A stretch of DNA of 64,000 nt. Origin: Cryptomeria japonica. Lineage: Eukaryota > Streptophyta > Pinopsida > Cupressales > Cupressaceae. Location: contig NC_081414.1 in NCBI RefSeq assembly GCF_030272615.1, positions 813,602,569 through 813,666,568 of the forward strand. The letters are read 5' to 3'. Under the pieces are notes generated by a model, which saw nothing but the letters and a program-made list of their open reading frames with translations, was not told the DNA's origin and ran no database searches. How positions within the stretch are numbered: position 1 is the first letter of the stretch; every line of letters begins with the position of its first letter. This document shows positions 25,101 to 34,250 of the stretch, in pieces. A program made the position numbers and the translations under genes.

Positions 25101-28100
25101 TAAGTAGGTAATGACGCTGCATATATGCTACCACACTTTATTTTGATATATGTTTTGCACAATGGTGTGCTCACAATCCTTCAGCAAGGGTCCTGAAATA
25201 AATTCTCCTCTTTGAATTATTAAAGAAGAATTCCAACTAAAAATTGTTTCTAACTAATGATGAGTTTTATGTTAACACTGTTGATATTGACTATTCAGCA
25301 ATATATTTACAATTTGTTATGAAAGCTGTTGGATGATGCATGCTGTGTAATTCTAAATTATTTTTTTATTTGGTTATGTGTTGCAGAGTGCAGGCCGCCT
25401 CCTGAGAGCACTTTTTGAGATTGTATTAAAAAGAGGATGGGCTCAGTTAACAGAGAAAGCACTTAATCTATGCAAGATGGTTGGAAAGCGCATGTGGAGT
25501 GTTCAAACTCCACTCCGGCAATTCAAAGGTATTCCGAATGACATCTTGACCAAAATTGAGAAGAAAGATTTAGCTTGGGATCGGTATTATGATCTTTCAG
25601 CCCAGGAGATTGGAGAGCTCATTCGTTTTCCAAAGATGGGAAAATCCATTCATAAATTTGTTCATCAGTTTCCAAAGTTGGATCTTTCTGCCCATGTACA
25701 ACCAATAACACGTACAGTATTGAAGGTGGAACTAACAATCACTCCAGATTTTCAGTGGGATGAGAAAATTCATGGATATGTTGAACCTTTCTGGATTATA
25801 GTGGAAGACAATGATGGCGAATTTATACTCCATCACGAGTATTTTATGTTGAAGATGCAGTATGTGGAAGATGATCATAACCTTAGCTTCACTGTCCCAA
25901 TACATGAACCTCTTCCACCCCAGTATTTTATTCGTGTCGTCTCTGACAAATGGCTAGGATCACAGACTGTTTTGCCAGTTTCATTTAGACATCTTATTCT
26001 GCCAGAGAAATATCCACCTCCAACTGAATTGCTGGATTTGCAGCCACTTCCTGTATCAGCATTAAGAAATCCTTCATATGAAGCTTTGTATCAGCAGTTC
26101 AGGCACTTCAATCCTATTCAAACCCAGGTATTTACAGTTTTATATAACTCAGATGATAATGTTTTGGTGGCGGCACCCACTGGAAGTGGTAAGACTATTT
26201 GTGCTGAGTTTGCTTTGCTGCGACTGCATCAAAAAGGTGTAGAGAGTACATTTCGATGTGTTTACATTGCACCTGTAGCAGCACTTGGAAAGGAAAAATA
26301 TTATGAATGGGAGCAGAAGTTTGGGAAAGGTCTGGGATGGAAAGTAGTTGAACTGACAGGTGAGACTGCAACTGATTTGAAGCTACTTGAGAAAGGTCAG
26401 ATTGTTATAAGTACACCTGAGAAATGGGATGCTTTGTCTCGCAGATGGAAACAACGTAAACAGGTGCAGCAAGTTAGCTTATTTATCGTGGATGAACTTC
26501 ATTTAATTGGTGGAGAGGGTGGTCCCATCTTGGAAGTAATTGTTTCTAGAATGAGGTATATTTCAAGTCAAATTGAAAACCGTATTCGCATTGTTGCTCT
26601 TTCTACTTCACTTGCAAATGCTAAGGATCTTGGTGAGTGGATTGGAGCTACTGCACATGGGCTTTTTAATTTCCCCCCTGGTGTCCGCCCTGTACCATTA
26701 GAGATTCATATTCAGGGTGTTGATATAGCCAACTTTGAAGCTCGAATGCAGGCGATGACCAAGCCAACTTACACATCGATAATTCAGCATGCAAAGGGAG
26801 GCAAACCAGCTCTAGTGTTTGTGCCAACAAGAAAACATGCACGGCTTACTGCCCTTGATTTGTTAACTTATTCTAATGCAGATGGTGGGGAGAGATCCCA
26901 ATTTCTTCAATTTACTGAAGAAGATTTGAAACCTTTCATTGCCAAAGTGAAAGAACCTACTTTGAGCCATGCATTATCTAATGGAATTGGGTATTTACAT
27001 GAAGGTCTCACTTTGGTAGAACAGGAACTTGTAGCCCAGTTGTTCAGTGCAGGGGCAATTCAGGTGTGTGTTGCAAGCAGTTCAATGAGTTGGGGGTTGT
27101 CTTTGTCAGCACATTTGGTTGTTGTCATGGGTACACAGTATTATGATGGACGGGAAAATGCTCACACAGACTATCCTATTACTGATCTTCTCCAAATGAT
27201 GGGGCGTGCCAGTAGACCTCTGCTTGATAATGCTGGAAAATGTGTAATTTTATGCCATGCACCTCGTAAAGAATATTATAAAAAGTTCTTATATGAGCCA
27301 TTTCCTGTTGAGAGTCATCTTGATCACTTTCTCCATGATCATATCAATGCTGAAGTTGTTGTGGGCACTATTGAAAGTAAGCAGGATGCTGTAGACTATC
27401 TTACTTGGACATTTTTCTATCGAAGACTCACACAGAATCCAAATTACTATAATCTTCAGGGTGTCAGCCATAGGCATTTGTCAGATCACCTTTCTGAGAT
27501 TATAGAGAGCACATTAAGTGATTTGGAATCAAGCAAATGTGTTGCCATAGAAGACGATATGTATCTTTCTCCTTTGAACCTAGGGATGATAGCATCTTAT
27601 TACTACATTAGCTACACCACCATTGAACTCTTTAGCTCATCCTTGACTGCAAAGACAAAACTGAAGGGGCTTCTTGAAATTCTTGCTTCTGCTTCAGAGT
27701 ATTCACAGCTTCCCATACGGCCAGGTGAAGAAGAAACTATAAGAAAATTGATAAATCATCAAAAGTTTGCTGTCGACAAACCAAAATATACTGATCCACA
27801 TGTAAAGGCAAATGCATTGTTGCAAGCCCACTTCTCAAGGCATGTCATAGCTGGCAACCTAGCACTAGATCAGCGAGAAGTGCTTCTTTCTGCAAACCGT
27901 CTTCTTCAGGCTATGGTGGATGTTATTTCCAGTAATGGCTGGTTGAATCCAGCTCTTGCAGCAATGGAATTGAGCCAAATGGTTACACAAGGTCTCTGGG
28001 ACCGTGATTCTGTCCTGTTGCAGCTTCCACATTTCACCAAGGAACTTGCTAAGAAATGCCATGAAAATCCAGGGAAAAGCATAGAAACTGTTTTTGATTT

Positions 28101-28572
28101 AGTTGAGATGGAGGATGATGAAAGGCGTGAATTGTTACAGATGACAGATTCACAGCTGTTAGACATTGCTCGTGTTTGTAATCGCTTCCCAAACATTGAT
28201 CTGGCATATGATATAGTTGAGAGTGATGATGTGAGGGCTGGAGAAAATGTAACAGTGCAGGTCACTCTAGAAAGAGATCTTGAAGGTAGGCAGGAGTTAG
28301 GTCCAGTTGATGCACCGAGGTATCCCAAAGCAAAGGAAGAAGGTTGGTGGTTAGTAATTGGGGATTTAAAAAGCAATCAGTTGCTGGCCATTAAGAGGGT
28401 ATCACTCCAGAGGAAGACTAAAGTCAAGCTTGAGTTTACTGCACCTTCAGAGCTTGGAGAGAAGACATATACACTATATTTCATGTGCGATTCATATCTT
28501 GGGTGTGATCAAGAGTACAATTTCACAATCAATGTGAAAGAAGCAGAGGATGAAGAAGATGCAAAGGAATGA
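4169..28572 (+). CDS. BRR2: Pre-mRNA-splicing helicase BRR2 (U5 snRNP 200 kDa), whole gene
   Basis: The coding sequence is join(4169..7114, 7255..7644, 25387..28572), giving 2,173 residues; Arabidopsis BRR2a is about that length. BRR2 is the Ski2-like DExH ATPase of the U5 snRNP. It unwinds U4/U6 during spliceosome activation in the nucleus and helps in disassembly. The protein has the family order: an N-terminal region with an acidic patch, an active helicase cassette with Sec63 unit, then a second degenerate cassette with Sec63 unit. Both introns are GT-AG and phase 0, and the splice junctions restore conserved family sequence. The start was chosen because the first residues ([20 protein letters not shown]) match the plant BRR2 N-terminus and no in-frame ATG lies just upstream. 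The reading frame is open throughout, so the gene is probably functional despite the 17.7-kb intron. Confidence 0.96.
7115..7254 (+). other. BRR2 intron 1 (140 bp)
   Basis: A short GT-AG intron runs from donor GTAAGT to acceptor TTAACAG, phase 0. Joining across it gives Asp-Leu-Ile-His-Ser in the conserved linker after the helicase core. No repeat is inside it. Confidence 0.93.
7255..7644 (+). CDS. BRR2: BRR2 exon 2: winged-helix and start of first Sec63 unit
   Basis: This exon encodes residues 983-1112, starting at [20 protein letters not shown], a near-invariant BRR2 stretch covering the winged-helix region and the entry to the first Sec63 unit. It ends at ATTACTCAG|GTATGT in phase 0. The last 41 bases and the donor are copied in a tandem duplication immediately downstream, so a second identical donor exists at 7767. 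Confidence 0.95.
7604..7848 (+). repeat. 122-bp tandem duplication of the exon 2 3' end and donor
   Basis: Copy 1 (7604-7725) covers the last 41 bases of exon 2, the donor and 81 bases of intron. Copy 2 (7726-7848) repeats it with no difference that I see. The duplicated donor CAG|GTATGT is at 7767. Using it would add 122 bases, shift the frame and meet the stop TGA at 7669-7671. Confidence 0.93.
8014..9862 (-). repeat. 3' LTR of the 16.4-kb element
   Basis: It matches the 5' LTR in blocks 8014-8242 and 8935-9862. Without the 692-bp insert and the 95-bp duplicated flank it is about 1.06 kb. The - strand start is TGTAATGTCCCCAATTTCC, ending at TATAATTCA beside the TSD. Many single-base differences from the 5' LTR show the insertion is not recent. 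Confidence 0.87.
8243..8934 (-). mobile_element. 692-bp insert in the 3' LTR flanked by 95-bp direct repeats
   Basis: This block is missing from the 5' LTR. Its right end is GGGGACATTACA, the same LTR-type terminus (TGTAATGTCCCC on the - strand) as the host element, while its left end is very AT-rich and non-canonical. A 95-bp host segment is present on both sides (8148-8242 and 8935-9029) although the 5' LTR has one copy. Three imperfect internal units share a pattern of 'ATATAA..AAGGAGG..TT..ATT'. Probably an LTR fragment of a related family; the mechanism is unclear. Confidence 0.55.
9863..9875 (-). other. Polypurine tract of the 16.4-kb element
   Basis: On the - strand, GGGATGGGAGGAC directly precedes the LTR start TGTAATG. 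It would prime plus-strand DNA synthesis and fixes the inner edge of the 3' LTR. Confidence 0.8.
10318..11150 (-). pseudogene. Captured fragment of an EEIG1/NT-C2-type plant protein gene
   Basis: The - strand translation resembles the plant family of EEIG1/EHBP1 (NT-C2 domain) proteins downstream of the C2 part. In order it shows an [13 protein letters not shown] box, a [19 protein letters not shown] stretch, then [12 protein letters not shown] and [17 protein letters not shown] followed by a PQSDTLI segment. The family equivalents I recall are KSFSYGTLAYAN, GEPLLKK and GESACTxLVAVIADWF. The pieces lie in more than one frame and include an in-frame TAG near 10970, so it is broken. No intron interrupts the roughly 250 codons, which fits capture from spliced RNA. 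It lies in the sense direction of the element. The cellular role of the family is poorly defined. Confidence 0.68.
11151..12200. other. Retroelement interior of unclear origin
   Basis: Continues - strand ORF pieces near 11104-11310 (68 codons, perhaps more captured sequence), then non-coding DNA that I cannot assign. A duplicated 'AAACCCTAATTAGGGTTTG' palindrome lies near 12200. No gag or pol motif was seen. Confidence 0.35.
12201..15609 (-). mobile_element. Nested LTR-like sequence with hairpin repeats
   Basis: The right edge at 15609 reads TGTTGTGACGTTTTCACAC on the - strand, a typical LTR start. The sequence leftwards is non-coding, LTR-like and carries AT-rich patches plus a repeated hairpin. 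I could not find the left edge or a matching TSD (GGACG follows the right edge), so the extent is a guess. Confidence 0.45.
13588..15164. repeat. Eleven dispersed copies of a 33-bp hairpin
   Basis: Copies start near 13588, 13754, 13921, 14096, 14131, 14166, 14592, 14758, 14800, 14967 and 15131. The pattern is TCGCTCTGGTCCCT, a 4-6-base loop, then AGGGACAGGAGCGA. The arms pair over about 14 bp with one G-A mismatch and one wobble; some copies replace the wobble by a C-G pair. Flanking sequence is also repeated in part (ATCTTCAATTTATATTCAA), so larger units of roughly 150-370 bp were amplified. Confidence 0.88.
15610..16169 (-). pseudogene. Broken captured coding pieces, continuation of the 19.6-20.3-kb fragment
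   Basis: Before the 3.4-kb element inserted at the TAAAA target, 16169 was joined to 19612. The - strand frame that ends at 19612 reads on into 16169-16121 ([14 protein letters not shown]) before a stop. Further pieces at 16110-15886 and 15834-15610 have ordinary amino-acid composition but match nothing I recognise. They may be more of the UGGT fragment or another captured exon set. Confidence 0.4.
16170..17776 (+). repeat. 5' LTR of the 3.4-kb element, interrupted
   Basis: Blocks 16170-16246 and 17436-17776 match the 3' LTR. The piece between is a solo LTR insertion. Its first bases are TGTTGTT where the 3' LTR has TGTTGAT. A 16-bp segment around 17490 (GTGGCATATGTAACTT) is an extra copy relative to the 3' LTR. 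Confidence 0.88.
16247..17435 (-). mobile_element. Solo LTR inserted in the 5' LTR of the 3.4-kb element
   Basis: This 1,189-bp block is absent from the 3' LTR. On the - strand it starts TGTGATGTCCCC and ends TTCATCACG. The flanks CGGCC (16242-16246) and CGACC (17436-17440) are a 5-bp TSD with one change. The start resembles that of the 16.4-kb element, so the two may be of related families. Confidence 0.75.
17777..17791 (+). other. Primer-binding site of the 3.4-kb element
   Basis: TGGTATCAAAGCGGG abuts the 5' LTR end CAACA. It is close to the complement of the initiator Met-tRNA 3' end used by most plant LTR elements (TGGTATCAGAGC). Confidence 0.85.
17838..18110 (+). CDS. Hypothetical 90-codon ORF in the 3.4-kb element
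   Basis: I do not recognise it. It starts 47 bp after the primer-binding site, where gag would begin, and encodes a mixed-composition protein ending at 18110. Similar-looking coding sequence appears to go on in another frame to about 18280. It could be a remnant of a gag-like or captured protein; no zinc knuckle is visible. Confidence 0.3.
   Translation: MRDLKTEFHSLDYVYVWYAFCGYWGSVRPWSTNLLSEILTPRLSLGLEFTMEDLAVDKIVNNGVGLVPPERIAELYDALHSNLSWGGSMV
18530..18990. repeat. Tandem ~60-bp repeats inside the 3.4-kb element
   Basis: About six head-to-tail units contain GTTAATGAGTTCTTCTCTGT, GAGGGAGAAGTT and GAGGTGCAATCCCTTGTT. The 196-codon - strand ORF at 18421-19011 is a product of this repeat, seen as a repeating [16 protein letters not shown]-like peptide, and is unlikely to be a gene. 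Confidence 0.85.
19210..19606 (+). repeat. 3' LTR of the 3.4-kb element
   Basis: A 397-bp LTR with perfect terminal inverted repeats TGTTGAT and ATCAACA, followed directly by the TSD TAAAA. The end near 19590 (CCATAAAATCAACA) matches the 5' LTR end. Confidence 0.9.
19612..20345 (-). pseudogene. Captured fragment of UDP-glucose:glycoprotein glucosyltransferase
   Basis: UGGT re-glucosylates misfolded glycoproteins in ER quality control. The - strand translation shows, in family order, a [13 protein letters not shown] box (VPPGKALxALNG in plant UGGT), then a MHVHYLKK segment (VHVSYLNN), then [21 protein letters not shown] (MPxFPGQLRYIRKNLFHAVY), then [13 protein letters not shown] (LPVRFGVILYSS). 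That is the N-terminal thioredoxin-like region; the catalytic domain is absent. A frameshift near 20040 splits the reading frame, and stops occur upstream. No intron interrupts the ~240 codons, which suggests an RNA origin. It lies in the sense direction of the carrier element. Confidence 0.72.
20346..21759 (-). pseudogene. Unassigned coding-like pieces after the primer-binding site
   Basis: Three - strand ORFs (21485-21243, 21235-20945, 20616-20422) have normal protein composition, rich in Glu, Ser and Lys in the first two. They are separated by stops. I do not recognise them and see no gag motif. The third (contains [20 protein letters not shown]) lies just upstream of the UGGT piece and may belong to the same or another captured gene. 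Confidence 0.35.
21760..21773 (-). other. Primer-binding site of the 16.4-kb element
   Basis: On the - strand TGGTATTAGAGCCA lies one base after the LTR end TATTTCA. It is the initiator Met-tRNA type with one substitution. It proves the element's direction and that 21775-24401 is the 5' LTR. Confidence 0.88.
22148..23640 (+). mobile_element. Solo LTR, 1.49 kb, TSD GGTGC
   Basis: The ends are inverted repeats TGTTGTCA / TGACAACA with a perfect TSD GGTGC (22143-22147 and 23641-23645). It is absent from the matching place in the 3' LTR. A TATA box CTATATAAAGGC near 22964 suggests + orientation. It carries its own minisatellite. Confidence 0.9.
22285..22560. repeat. ~42-bp minisatellite in the solo LTR
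   Basis: About six units contain GGTTTCCCAATTTCTTCCCC, TTCATGACCCC and GGAATCC, with some shortened units. Copy-to-copy variation is low, so expansion is probably recent. Confidence 0.88.
24407..25386. other. Residual BRR2 intron 2 sequence
   Basis: AT-rich DNA with no gene or repeat that I recognise, ending in the T-rich tract and acceptor before exon 3. Confidence 0.5.
25387..28572 (+). CDS. BRR2: BRR2 exon 3: first Sec63 unit, second helicase cassette, second Sec63 unit
   Basis: This exon encodes residues 1113-2173. After the rest of the first Sec63 unit comes the second cassette: motif I APTGSGKT (1375-1382), motif II DELH (1481-1484), motif III altered from SAT to STS, and motif VI altered to QMMGRASRP. 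These changes are typical of BRR2's C-terminal cassette, which binds nucleotide and partner proteins but is not an active helicase. The second Sec63 unit follows and ends in an acidic tail. The stop TGA is at 28570-28572. Confidence 0.96.
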   Translation, partial: SAGRLLRALFEIVLKRGWAQLTEKALNLCKMVGKRMWSVQTPLRQFKGIPNDILTKIEKKDLAWDRYYDLSAQEIGELIRFPKMGKSIHKFVHQFPKLDLSAHVQPITRTVLKVELTITPDFQWDEKIHGYVEPFWIIVEDNDGEFILHHEYFMLKMQYVEDDHNLSFTVPIHEPLPPQYFIRVVSDKWLGSQTVLPVSFRHLILPEKYPPPTELLDLQPLPVSALRNPSYEALYQQFRHFNPIQTQVFTVLYNSDDNVLVAAPTGSGKTICAEFALLRLHQKGVESTFRCVYIAPVAALGKEKYYEWEQKFGKGLGWKVVELTGETATDLKLLEKGQIVISTPEKWDALSRRWKQRKQVQQVSLFIVDELHLIGGEGGPILEVIVSRMRYISSQIENRIRIVALSTSLANAKDLGEWIGATAHGLFNFPPGVRPVPLEIHIQGVDIANFEARMQAMTKPTYTSIIQHAKGGKPALVFVPTRKHARLTALDLLTYSNADGGERSQFLQFTEEDLKPFIAKVKEPTLSHALSNGIGYLHEGLTLVEQELVAQLFSAGAIQVCVASSSMSWGLSLSAHLVVVMGTQYYDGRENAHTDYPITDLLQMMGRASRPLLDNAGKCVILCHAPRKEYYKKFLYEPFPVESHLDHFLHDHINAEVVVGTIESKQDAVDYLTWTFFYRRLTQNPNYYNLQGVSHRHLSDHLSEIIESTLSDLESSKCVAIEDDMYLSPLNLGMIASYYYISYTTIELFSSSLTAKTKLKGLLEILASASEYSQLPIRPGEEETIRKLINHQKFAVDKPKYTDPHVKANALLQAHFSRHVIAGNLALDQREVLLSANRLLQAMVDVISSNGWLNPALAAMELSQMVTQGLWDRDSVLLQLPHFTKELAKKCHENPGKSIETVFDLVEMEDDERRELLQMTDSQLLDIARVCNRFPNIDLAYDIVESDDVRAGENVTVQVTLERDLEGRQELGPVDAPRYPKAKEEGWWLVIGDLKSNQLLAIKRVSLQRKTKVKLEFTAPSELGEKTYTLYFMCDSYLGCDQEYNFTINVKEAEDEEDAKE

Positions 28573-30700
28573 ATGTTATTTACCAATTACCACAGCTGTA
28601 CAATTTTTCATAAAGCTGACTCCCCATATATGCAAGATTGTAGGTCTGTACTAGTAATTTTAGTTCAAAATTCCGGATACATTCCGGATACTAGCTTCTA
28701 TTTTGTTTAATTGGTTGAAATTCACTTCGTAACTCATAAACTTTGTAGATCAAGTGCAAATTCACACTTGATGTGATTAAAAGTTTTACTACACAATGAA
28801 GTAAAGCATAAATTTGTAGTTGATACAAGAATACTATATACGTATTTTCCAGTATTTTCTCGTTATAGAGTTTAGATTATTTCTACAATACATCTGTTTT
28901 AGGTTGGCTTGCTTATTGTATGCTGTCTGTTGAGAACTTGCATCTCATGCATCTCATGCATTCAGTTATTTCTTTGTCAAGGTTTATGTCTCTTTGTTTT
29001 TAGTGTTCTAAAAAAAATGTTTATTTAATTATCATTATCTTCCCATTTTTAGGTTACTTCCTTGTGTCTTGGGTATAACTTGCAATGGCTTTTAGTATTT
29101 GGAGTTTTATGTGGTATTTTCCCTGGAAATGGAAGCCACCCAAAATACATTTATTATCTAAAAAATGTCCAAATCTAGACATTTATTAGTTCGATGGTTC
29201 ATGGAAACTGACCCTTGAATATTTGTTTCCCTGTGTATATCCTTTTCTTTGTTAGTAGCAGTTCTGATTGAGGGAAGGATGATCCTATTCATTTGATTTC
29301 ATTTCAGGACCAACTTTTCTTTCTTTTATTGATATACAAATAGAATGTATTATTATGAGCTTGAAAGTTGGTGTGGAAAATATTATTTATCGCTTGCATT
29401 TGCCCACAAATGCTACTGAACACAATTGTAGTGAAAAATGAAAAATAATTAGTACATCTATTTATTTCTCAGTTAGTAAGGGGGAGTATTCTTTTCACTA
29501 AAATTATAAAAAAACGGTAATACCTTTTCAGTACTCATTTGATGCATTTTGAAATTGGGTAGACATTTCCGTACAAGAGCCACCTCTGCCAGACAACTGC
29601 AAGGTATTTCCTCTGATGTCCATTATCATTTTGATGGATGCTTCCTCCTGCCAAAATGAAACTATCTAATTTAAATGGAATCTCAAGTGTATGCATCATT
29701 GTGGGGATTGAAGTTTAGAAACCACAATCTGATACTCAAAATTGTTCGGCCAGATCCCAAGATATGTTCTTTATGTTTCATAGATCTAAATTCCAATATG
29801 AAAAATCTGCTTGCACAGGGATAACTATTGTCCTTACTAATTGAAAAGAATTTATAAGTCTCAAAAATCAACGTGTAGTTACGAACAGTTGGGCCACAAT
29901 TTTCACTATCCTTATTAATATTCACTGGGTGAAGTTGCTGCAACAGTACATCAATGGCGAGCATAAAAGGACTTGATTAATATTTAAAGTGGCTATGTCC
30001 TTTAGAGAAGCAATGCTAGGGCTTGCTTGAGGTGATCTACATGCAGGCTAATTGTAATTTCCCCTAGAGTTTGTGGAATCATCATCCTTGCAGTTTTCAT
30101 GCTTGGAAGTAGCAGACTAATTGCTTCTCATACAAGGTCTTTTTGGTAGACCTTGGTATTTTAATTCCCCACTTAGAATCATGATAGTTAGGGAATGATC
30201 ACAATGATTTAGGGGGCTAAGCCCTGCCCAAGCTCACCATTAATTATCCTTCCTCAAACAATAATGTAATTGCCCTTTAATGAGGAACCCAACTACTTAC
30301 TAGTTTTCCTCTTAAATAGTTTTGGTTTTCTTTTTATGGTGGTTTTTGTTTTGGTCCTTTCTTTTCTTGATTTGCAAATTTGTTTTTTATAGATTTTGAT
30401 GAGAGTAATTTAACAACGAATCATAGGCTGACGTATAGGAGATGTTAGTTGTGTTGCAGAGTGTGATTATATTTTGTTATTCAATTTTTTTTTGTTACAT
30501 CGTGTGCTTTTTTCTTTTTTTTTCTTTTTGGCTGTTTTCATCAGGTATAAGAGGAACATTGTCATATCTTCTGGTATAAATTGAACATGTTCCTTCATCA
30601 CTAATTCTTGCAATTTTGGTGGTGTTTATAGTTTTGAGTATGAGTTGTAGGAATATGGCAATCTATTGAAGTATACTTCTAGGGCTAGGGTATTGTCTTA
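28573..30700. other. BRR2 3' flank, no gene seen
   Basis: AT-rich DNA with no recognisable coding sequence. The BRR2 3' UTR must lie in its first part. I found no clear AATAAA near the stop; plant signals are often degenerate, so the poly(A) site is left open. A T-rich tract lies at about 30482-30530. Confidence 0.5.
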
Positions 30701-30819
30701 GAGACTACCATGCAAGTGCAAATGCATACAAACACCAATTTTAATATTAGAGTGGTTTGCAATGGCCTAGAGGGGTCTACTCGAGTTGGGGATGAAGGGG
30801 CAAGAGGAACAAAGGTCCT

Positions 30820-33800
30820 TGAAGAAACATTGATGAATGGCTTAGGAGACTAGAGGCAATTGAGGTAGATTACATCCATATGAGATTGAAGAGGAACAAG
30901 AGAACTTGGGAAAATTTTGCTAGGGTGGTAGACCCTACGAAGAGGCTCATTGAAGTAGTGACTAGATAAAGCTTGAACATAAGAGTCAATATTCTAGACT
31001 TTAAAGGCAAGCTCAATGTCAATTTATTCCTAGACTAGGTCCAAGAGTTGTAGAAATATCTTGAGATACAAGATATTGATGAGGAGGATGATATGATGGT
31101 AAAAAATGTAGCATCCAAATTGAAGTCTCATGTTGTTTTATGGTGGTAAATATTGCAAAGTTATAGAAGGCAAGGAAAATAATAAAATTATATTATGGCC
31201 TAGGATGTTGAAACATCTAAGAGCTTGATTATGCTTTATGAATTAGTAATAAAAAATATTTGAAGAATTTCAGAACTTAAAATAAGGAGATCAGTCAACG
31301 TGGGCTTATATTGAGCAATTTATGGGAATTCAAATTTGGATGTATATATAGGAAAGTGAAGGGTATGGTATAACCAAACTTGTCATTGGTCTTAAGTTTA
31401 AACTCTAATACAAGCTTGCCTTGGCGAAAGTATTTATTGTGATAAAAAGGGGTGATAACAAACCTAGTGTGATGAGGACTTTGGTAACTCTACAGTTTTG
31501 GGAGGTTTCATGATATGAGGCCTTTGATAACTATATTGGTTGGTACTTGAAAGTTGATGATTCTAATTCATACATGGGGTACTCAAAATTTGCTTGCATT
31601 CTAGTGGATATTGACATCTCTAAGCCTCTTAGTGGAGATGTGGTTTTGATAGTTGGGGATAGGCCTTAGACTCAACCTCTTGATTATGAGGGCCTCCTCT
31701 TTTGGCTACAAATTGTCCTCTCTAGCTATGTGGCAGAAGGATGCTAATGAAGACCACATAACTACCCATACTCCTAATTCTTCGTTAGATGATTTCTCTT
31801 AGGATGACGACGTGTCTCTTTTAGTGTAGCTTTGATGCCCTCAAACCTTGTTGTGGAATATCTCGTCCCCTTATTGGAGGTTGAAATGCCCTTGCCTTCA
31901 CATCGATTTTTGACTCATAAGGTGGATGGTCACCTTTCACCTCAATGTTCTTCTCATGTTGATGGGCTCTCTTAGGGGGAGTCCTCCCTAATCCACATCA
32001 TTCGATAGATGTTGATGCTAATGTCTCTTAGACTATTGTAAGGAGGAAGAAAGGTCCTCCCAAACCACTACTGCAAACTCATGATTGTGTTCTAGGTGAT
32101 AGTTATACTTGTTCTAGGCATGGCATTGTCAACATGGGATCTCGGTGGTTGTTAGTGTTTCTTTTGTCTATGTTCTTATAGCTTGTTTGTTGTTGTTCCT
32201 CTCCTTTGGTTGTGTCATTTCTCTACCATATCTAGCCATCTTGGGCCTGTTTTGTTTGTCTTATGAATGCTTTGTAAAGGGTTGAGACCCTAGTTTCCTA
32301 TTTATTGTTGAGTGGTTTTGTTTTGTACAAGGGTTTGGGTCCTCTCAAAATCCATATTTACGTAATAAAAAACATAATATGAAGTTGAACTTTCGAGGAA
32401 GGGGGGCATAAGAGGTGATGGATGAAGATGAGATTGCAAGCCCTTGAGATGTTTTATATGTATGTAGCCCACAAGGCTATAGATTATTCTCAATACCATG
32501 TGTGGATGGTGGTGACCAAAGAAGAAGAGCATTTGACAAAAGAAGTTGAAGTAGATATGAGAGAGAACTTGATGTTAAGAAGAAAACATAATATCTAGGG
32601 ACAAAAAAGGATCCAAACTTGATTGGAAGTGGAAGAGTGTATTTCTAATGAAATACAAGTGTAAGGAAAAAGTATGCAAGGTGATCATCGATGTTGGATC
32701 TACTAATAGTTTGGTGAGTACAAAAATCATGAACAAATTGCAGCTTTCTTGAATTCCAAAATATAACCTTACAAGCTTTTTTGGTTGAAGGACCATAAAG
32801 TAGTTGTAGATTAATCTTTTCTTGTTGATTTCATAATTGGTCCATATGCGAATGAAGTGTTTTTGATTGATACATGTCATGGTATAAATAATATATATGA
32901 GGTAAAATGTGAAAGAAGCATCTCTTAAAACCAAGAGACATCTAACATGTTAGCATTGTCACATGTATCAATGAACCAGAAAAAAATATGTAAAGAAGTG
33001 AAAAGAGCAACTTGTTATCTATTATACCTAAAAAAAAGGAAAAGAAATCAATGGGATCCAACCCTTACCAATCCCCAACAAAAAATGCAAAAGTTGTTGG
33101 TAGAATATTATGGTATAAATCAAGATAACCTACTAGTTGGTTGACCTTTCTCATATGTTGTTACATACTATATTGATTTGGTGCCAAGATAATAAAGCTT
33201 CCTAACTAAATTGACTATAAATTATTACCAAAACAAAATGAAGGATTGAGAGGACATGACAACAAATTATTAGAAAATACATGAACCCATGTAACACACC
33301 AGCTCTACTCACATCTAAAAAAGTAAGCAAATGCGTGGTTTCTAGAACCATTAACAAGATCACAATAAAAGATTGGCACACAATAGCTAGAATGGATGAC
33401 ATATTGGATTGCTTAGTTGGTACTAATATTTTCTCCAAAGTTGATTTCGAGAGTAGAATGAATGGAAGATGATAGTTAAGGCCAAGGATGGTTTATATGA
33501 ATGGTTGATGATGCCATTAAAAATCTCTAATGCATGTATCACCTAGGTATTTAGACCTTACATGGGAAAATAATCTATTTTGATGATATTTCATTTTTTA
33601 GTAGAAACTTGGAAGAATATTTGCAAGTTATATTTGAGATGTGTAAAATTAAAATGTTGTAAAAGAAAAGTGAGTTTTGTTGAGACATGTTGGTTTTCCT
33701 TGGTAACGTGAAATAAATGGAAGGATTAATCATGAATGCTAAAATGTTCTAAGTCTATCCTTGAATGGCCTATCCATTAAAGTATAACAATAAATCGAGG

Positions 33801-34250
33801 GTTTTCATGGTTTGGTAAAATTTAATAAGAGATTCATTAGAGATTTTATTAGAATAAGCGATCCATTGATTTATTGCACCAAAGGGAAGTTCTTTTCTTG
33901 GACTGAAGCAACTAAGAGAAGTTTCAGCAACTTAAAAGGAAGGTGATGGAATCTGCAATACATTGCTTATTAGAATTGAAAAATATTTTTGCTATCAAGT
34001 GTGATGCTTTAGTAGTAGGCATTGGTGGCATTTTGAGTCAAGAAGATAAGCTAGTTTACTAGATTAGTGAAAAGTTGAATGGTGCCAAGAAGAGGTAGTA
34101 CACTTAATATGGAATTGTATGCTATAGTTCATACACTAGAACAATGGAGACACTACTTGTTGCATAAGACATTAATCTTGTTAACTAATAATAAAACTTT
34201 GACTTATATCAACTAGTAGGACAAATTATTGTATAAAAATGTCTAATTGG
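30820..34250 (+). pseudogene. Decayed Ty3/gypsy retrotransposon (Gypsy-C)
   Basis: The + strand shows gag-like sequence at 30820-31140 (an NILDFKGKLNVNLFLD segment and LKSHVVLWW near its end, as in gypsy gag DFxGKLxxxxFLDWL...YAxLWW). From about 32640 comes a protease-like piece (CKVIIDVGST then NSLVSTKIMNKLQL), followed by RT (NDILDCLVGTNIFSKVDF at about 33395-33455) and an RNase H remnant (IKCDALVVGIGGILSQE near 33990). Many stops and frameshifts make it dead. No LTR pair was found. A LINE piece lies inside it. Confidence 0.7.
31270..31760 (+). pseudogene. LINE ORF1-like fragment inside Gypsy-C
   Basis: A piece reading WYLKVDDSN, then YSKFACILVDIDISKPLSGD, then QPLDYEGLLF resembles the part of plant L1-type LINE ORF1 just before the CCHC zinc knuckle (VxVDLxKPLP...QxLDYExxPFxC). 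The knuckle cysteines are missing and stops occur. It may continue as non-coding sequence to about 32300. Confidence 0.55.

Larger units (their letters stand above)
7645..25386 (+). other. BRR2 intron 2 (17.7 kb), filled by a nested retroelement
   Basis: The donor GTATGT is at 7645 and the acceptor TGTTGCAG ends at 25386 after a T-rich tract. Exon 2 joins exon 3 in phase 0 as Thr-Gln-Ser-Ala-Gly. Removing the 16,388-bp LTR element, its TSD copy and the 122-bp duplication leaves about 1.2 kb of ancestral intron. The element lies antisense to BRR2. Confidence 0.94.

Noticed and set aside
29683-29964. 93-codon - strand ORF downstream of BRR2
   Set aside because: No family resemblance and AT-rich composition; probably chance.
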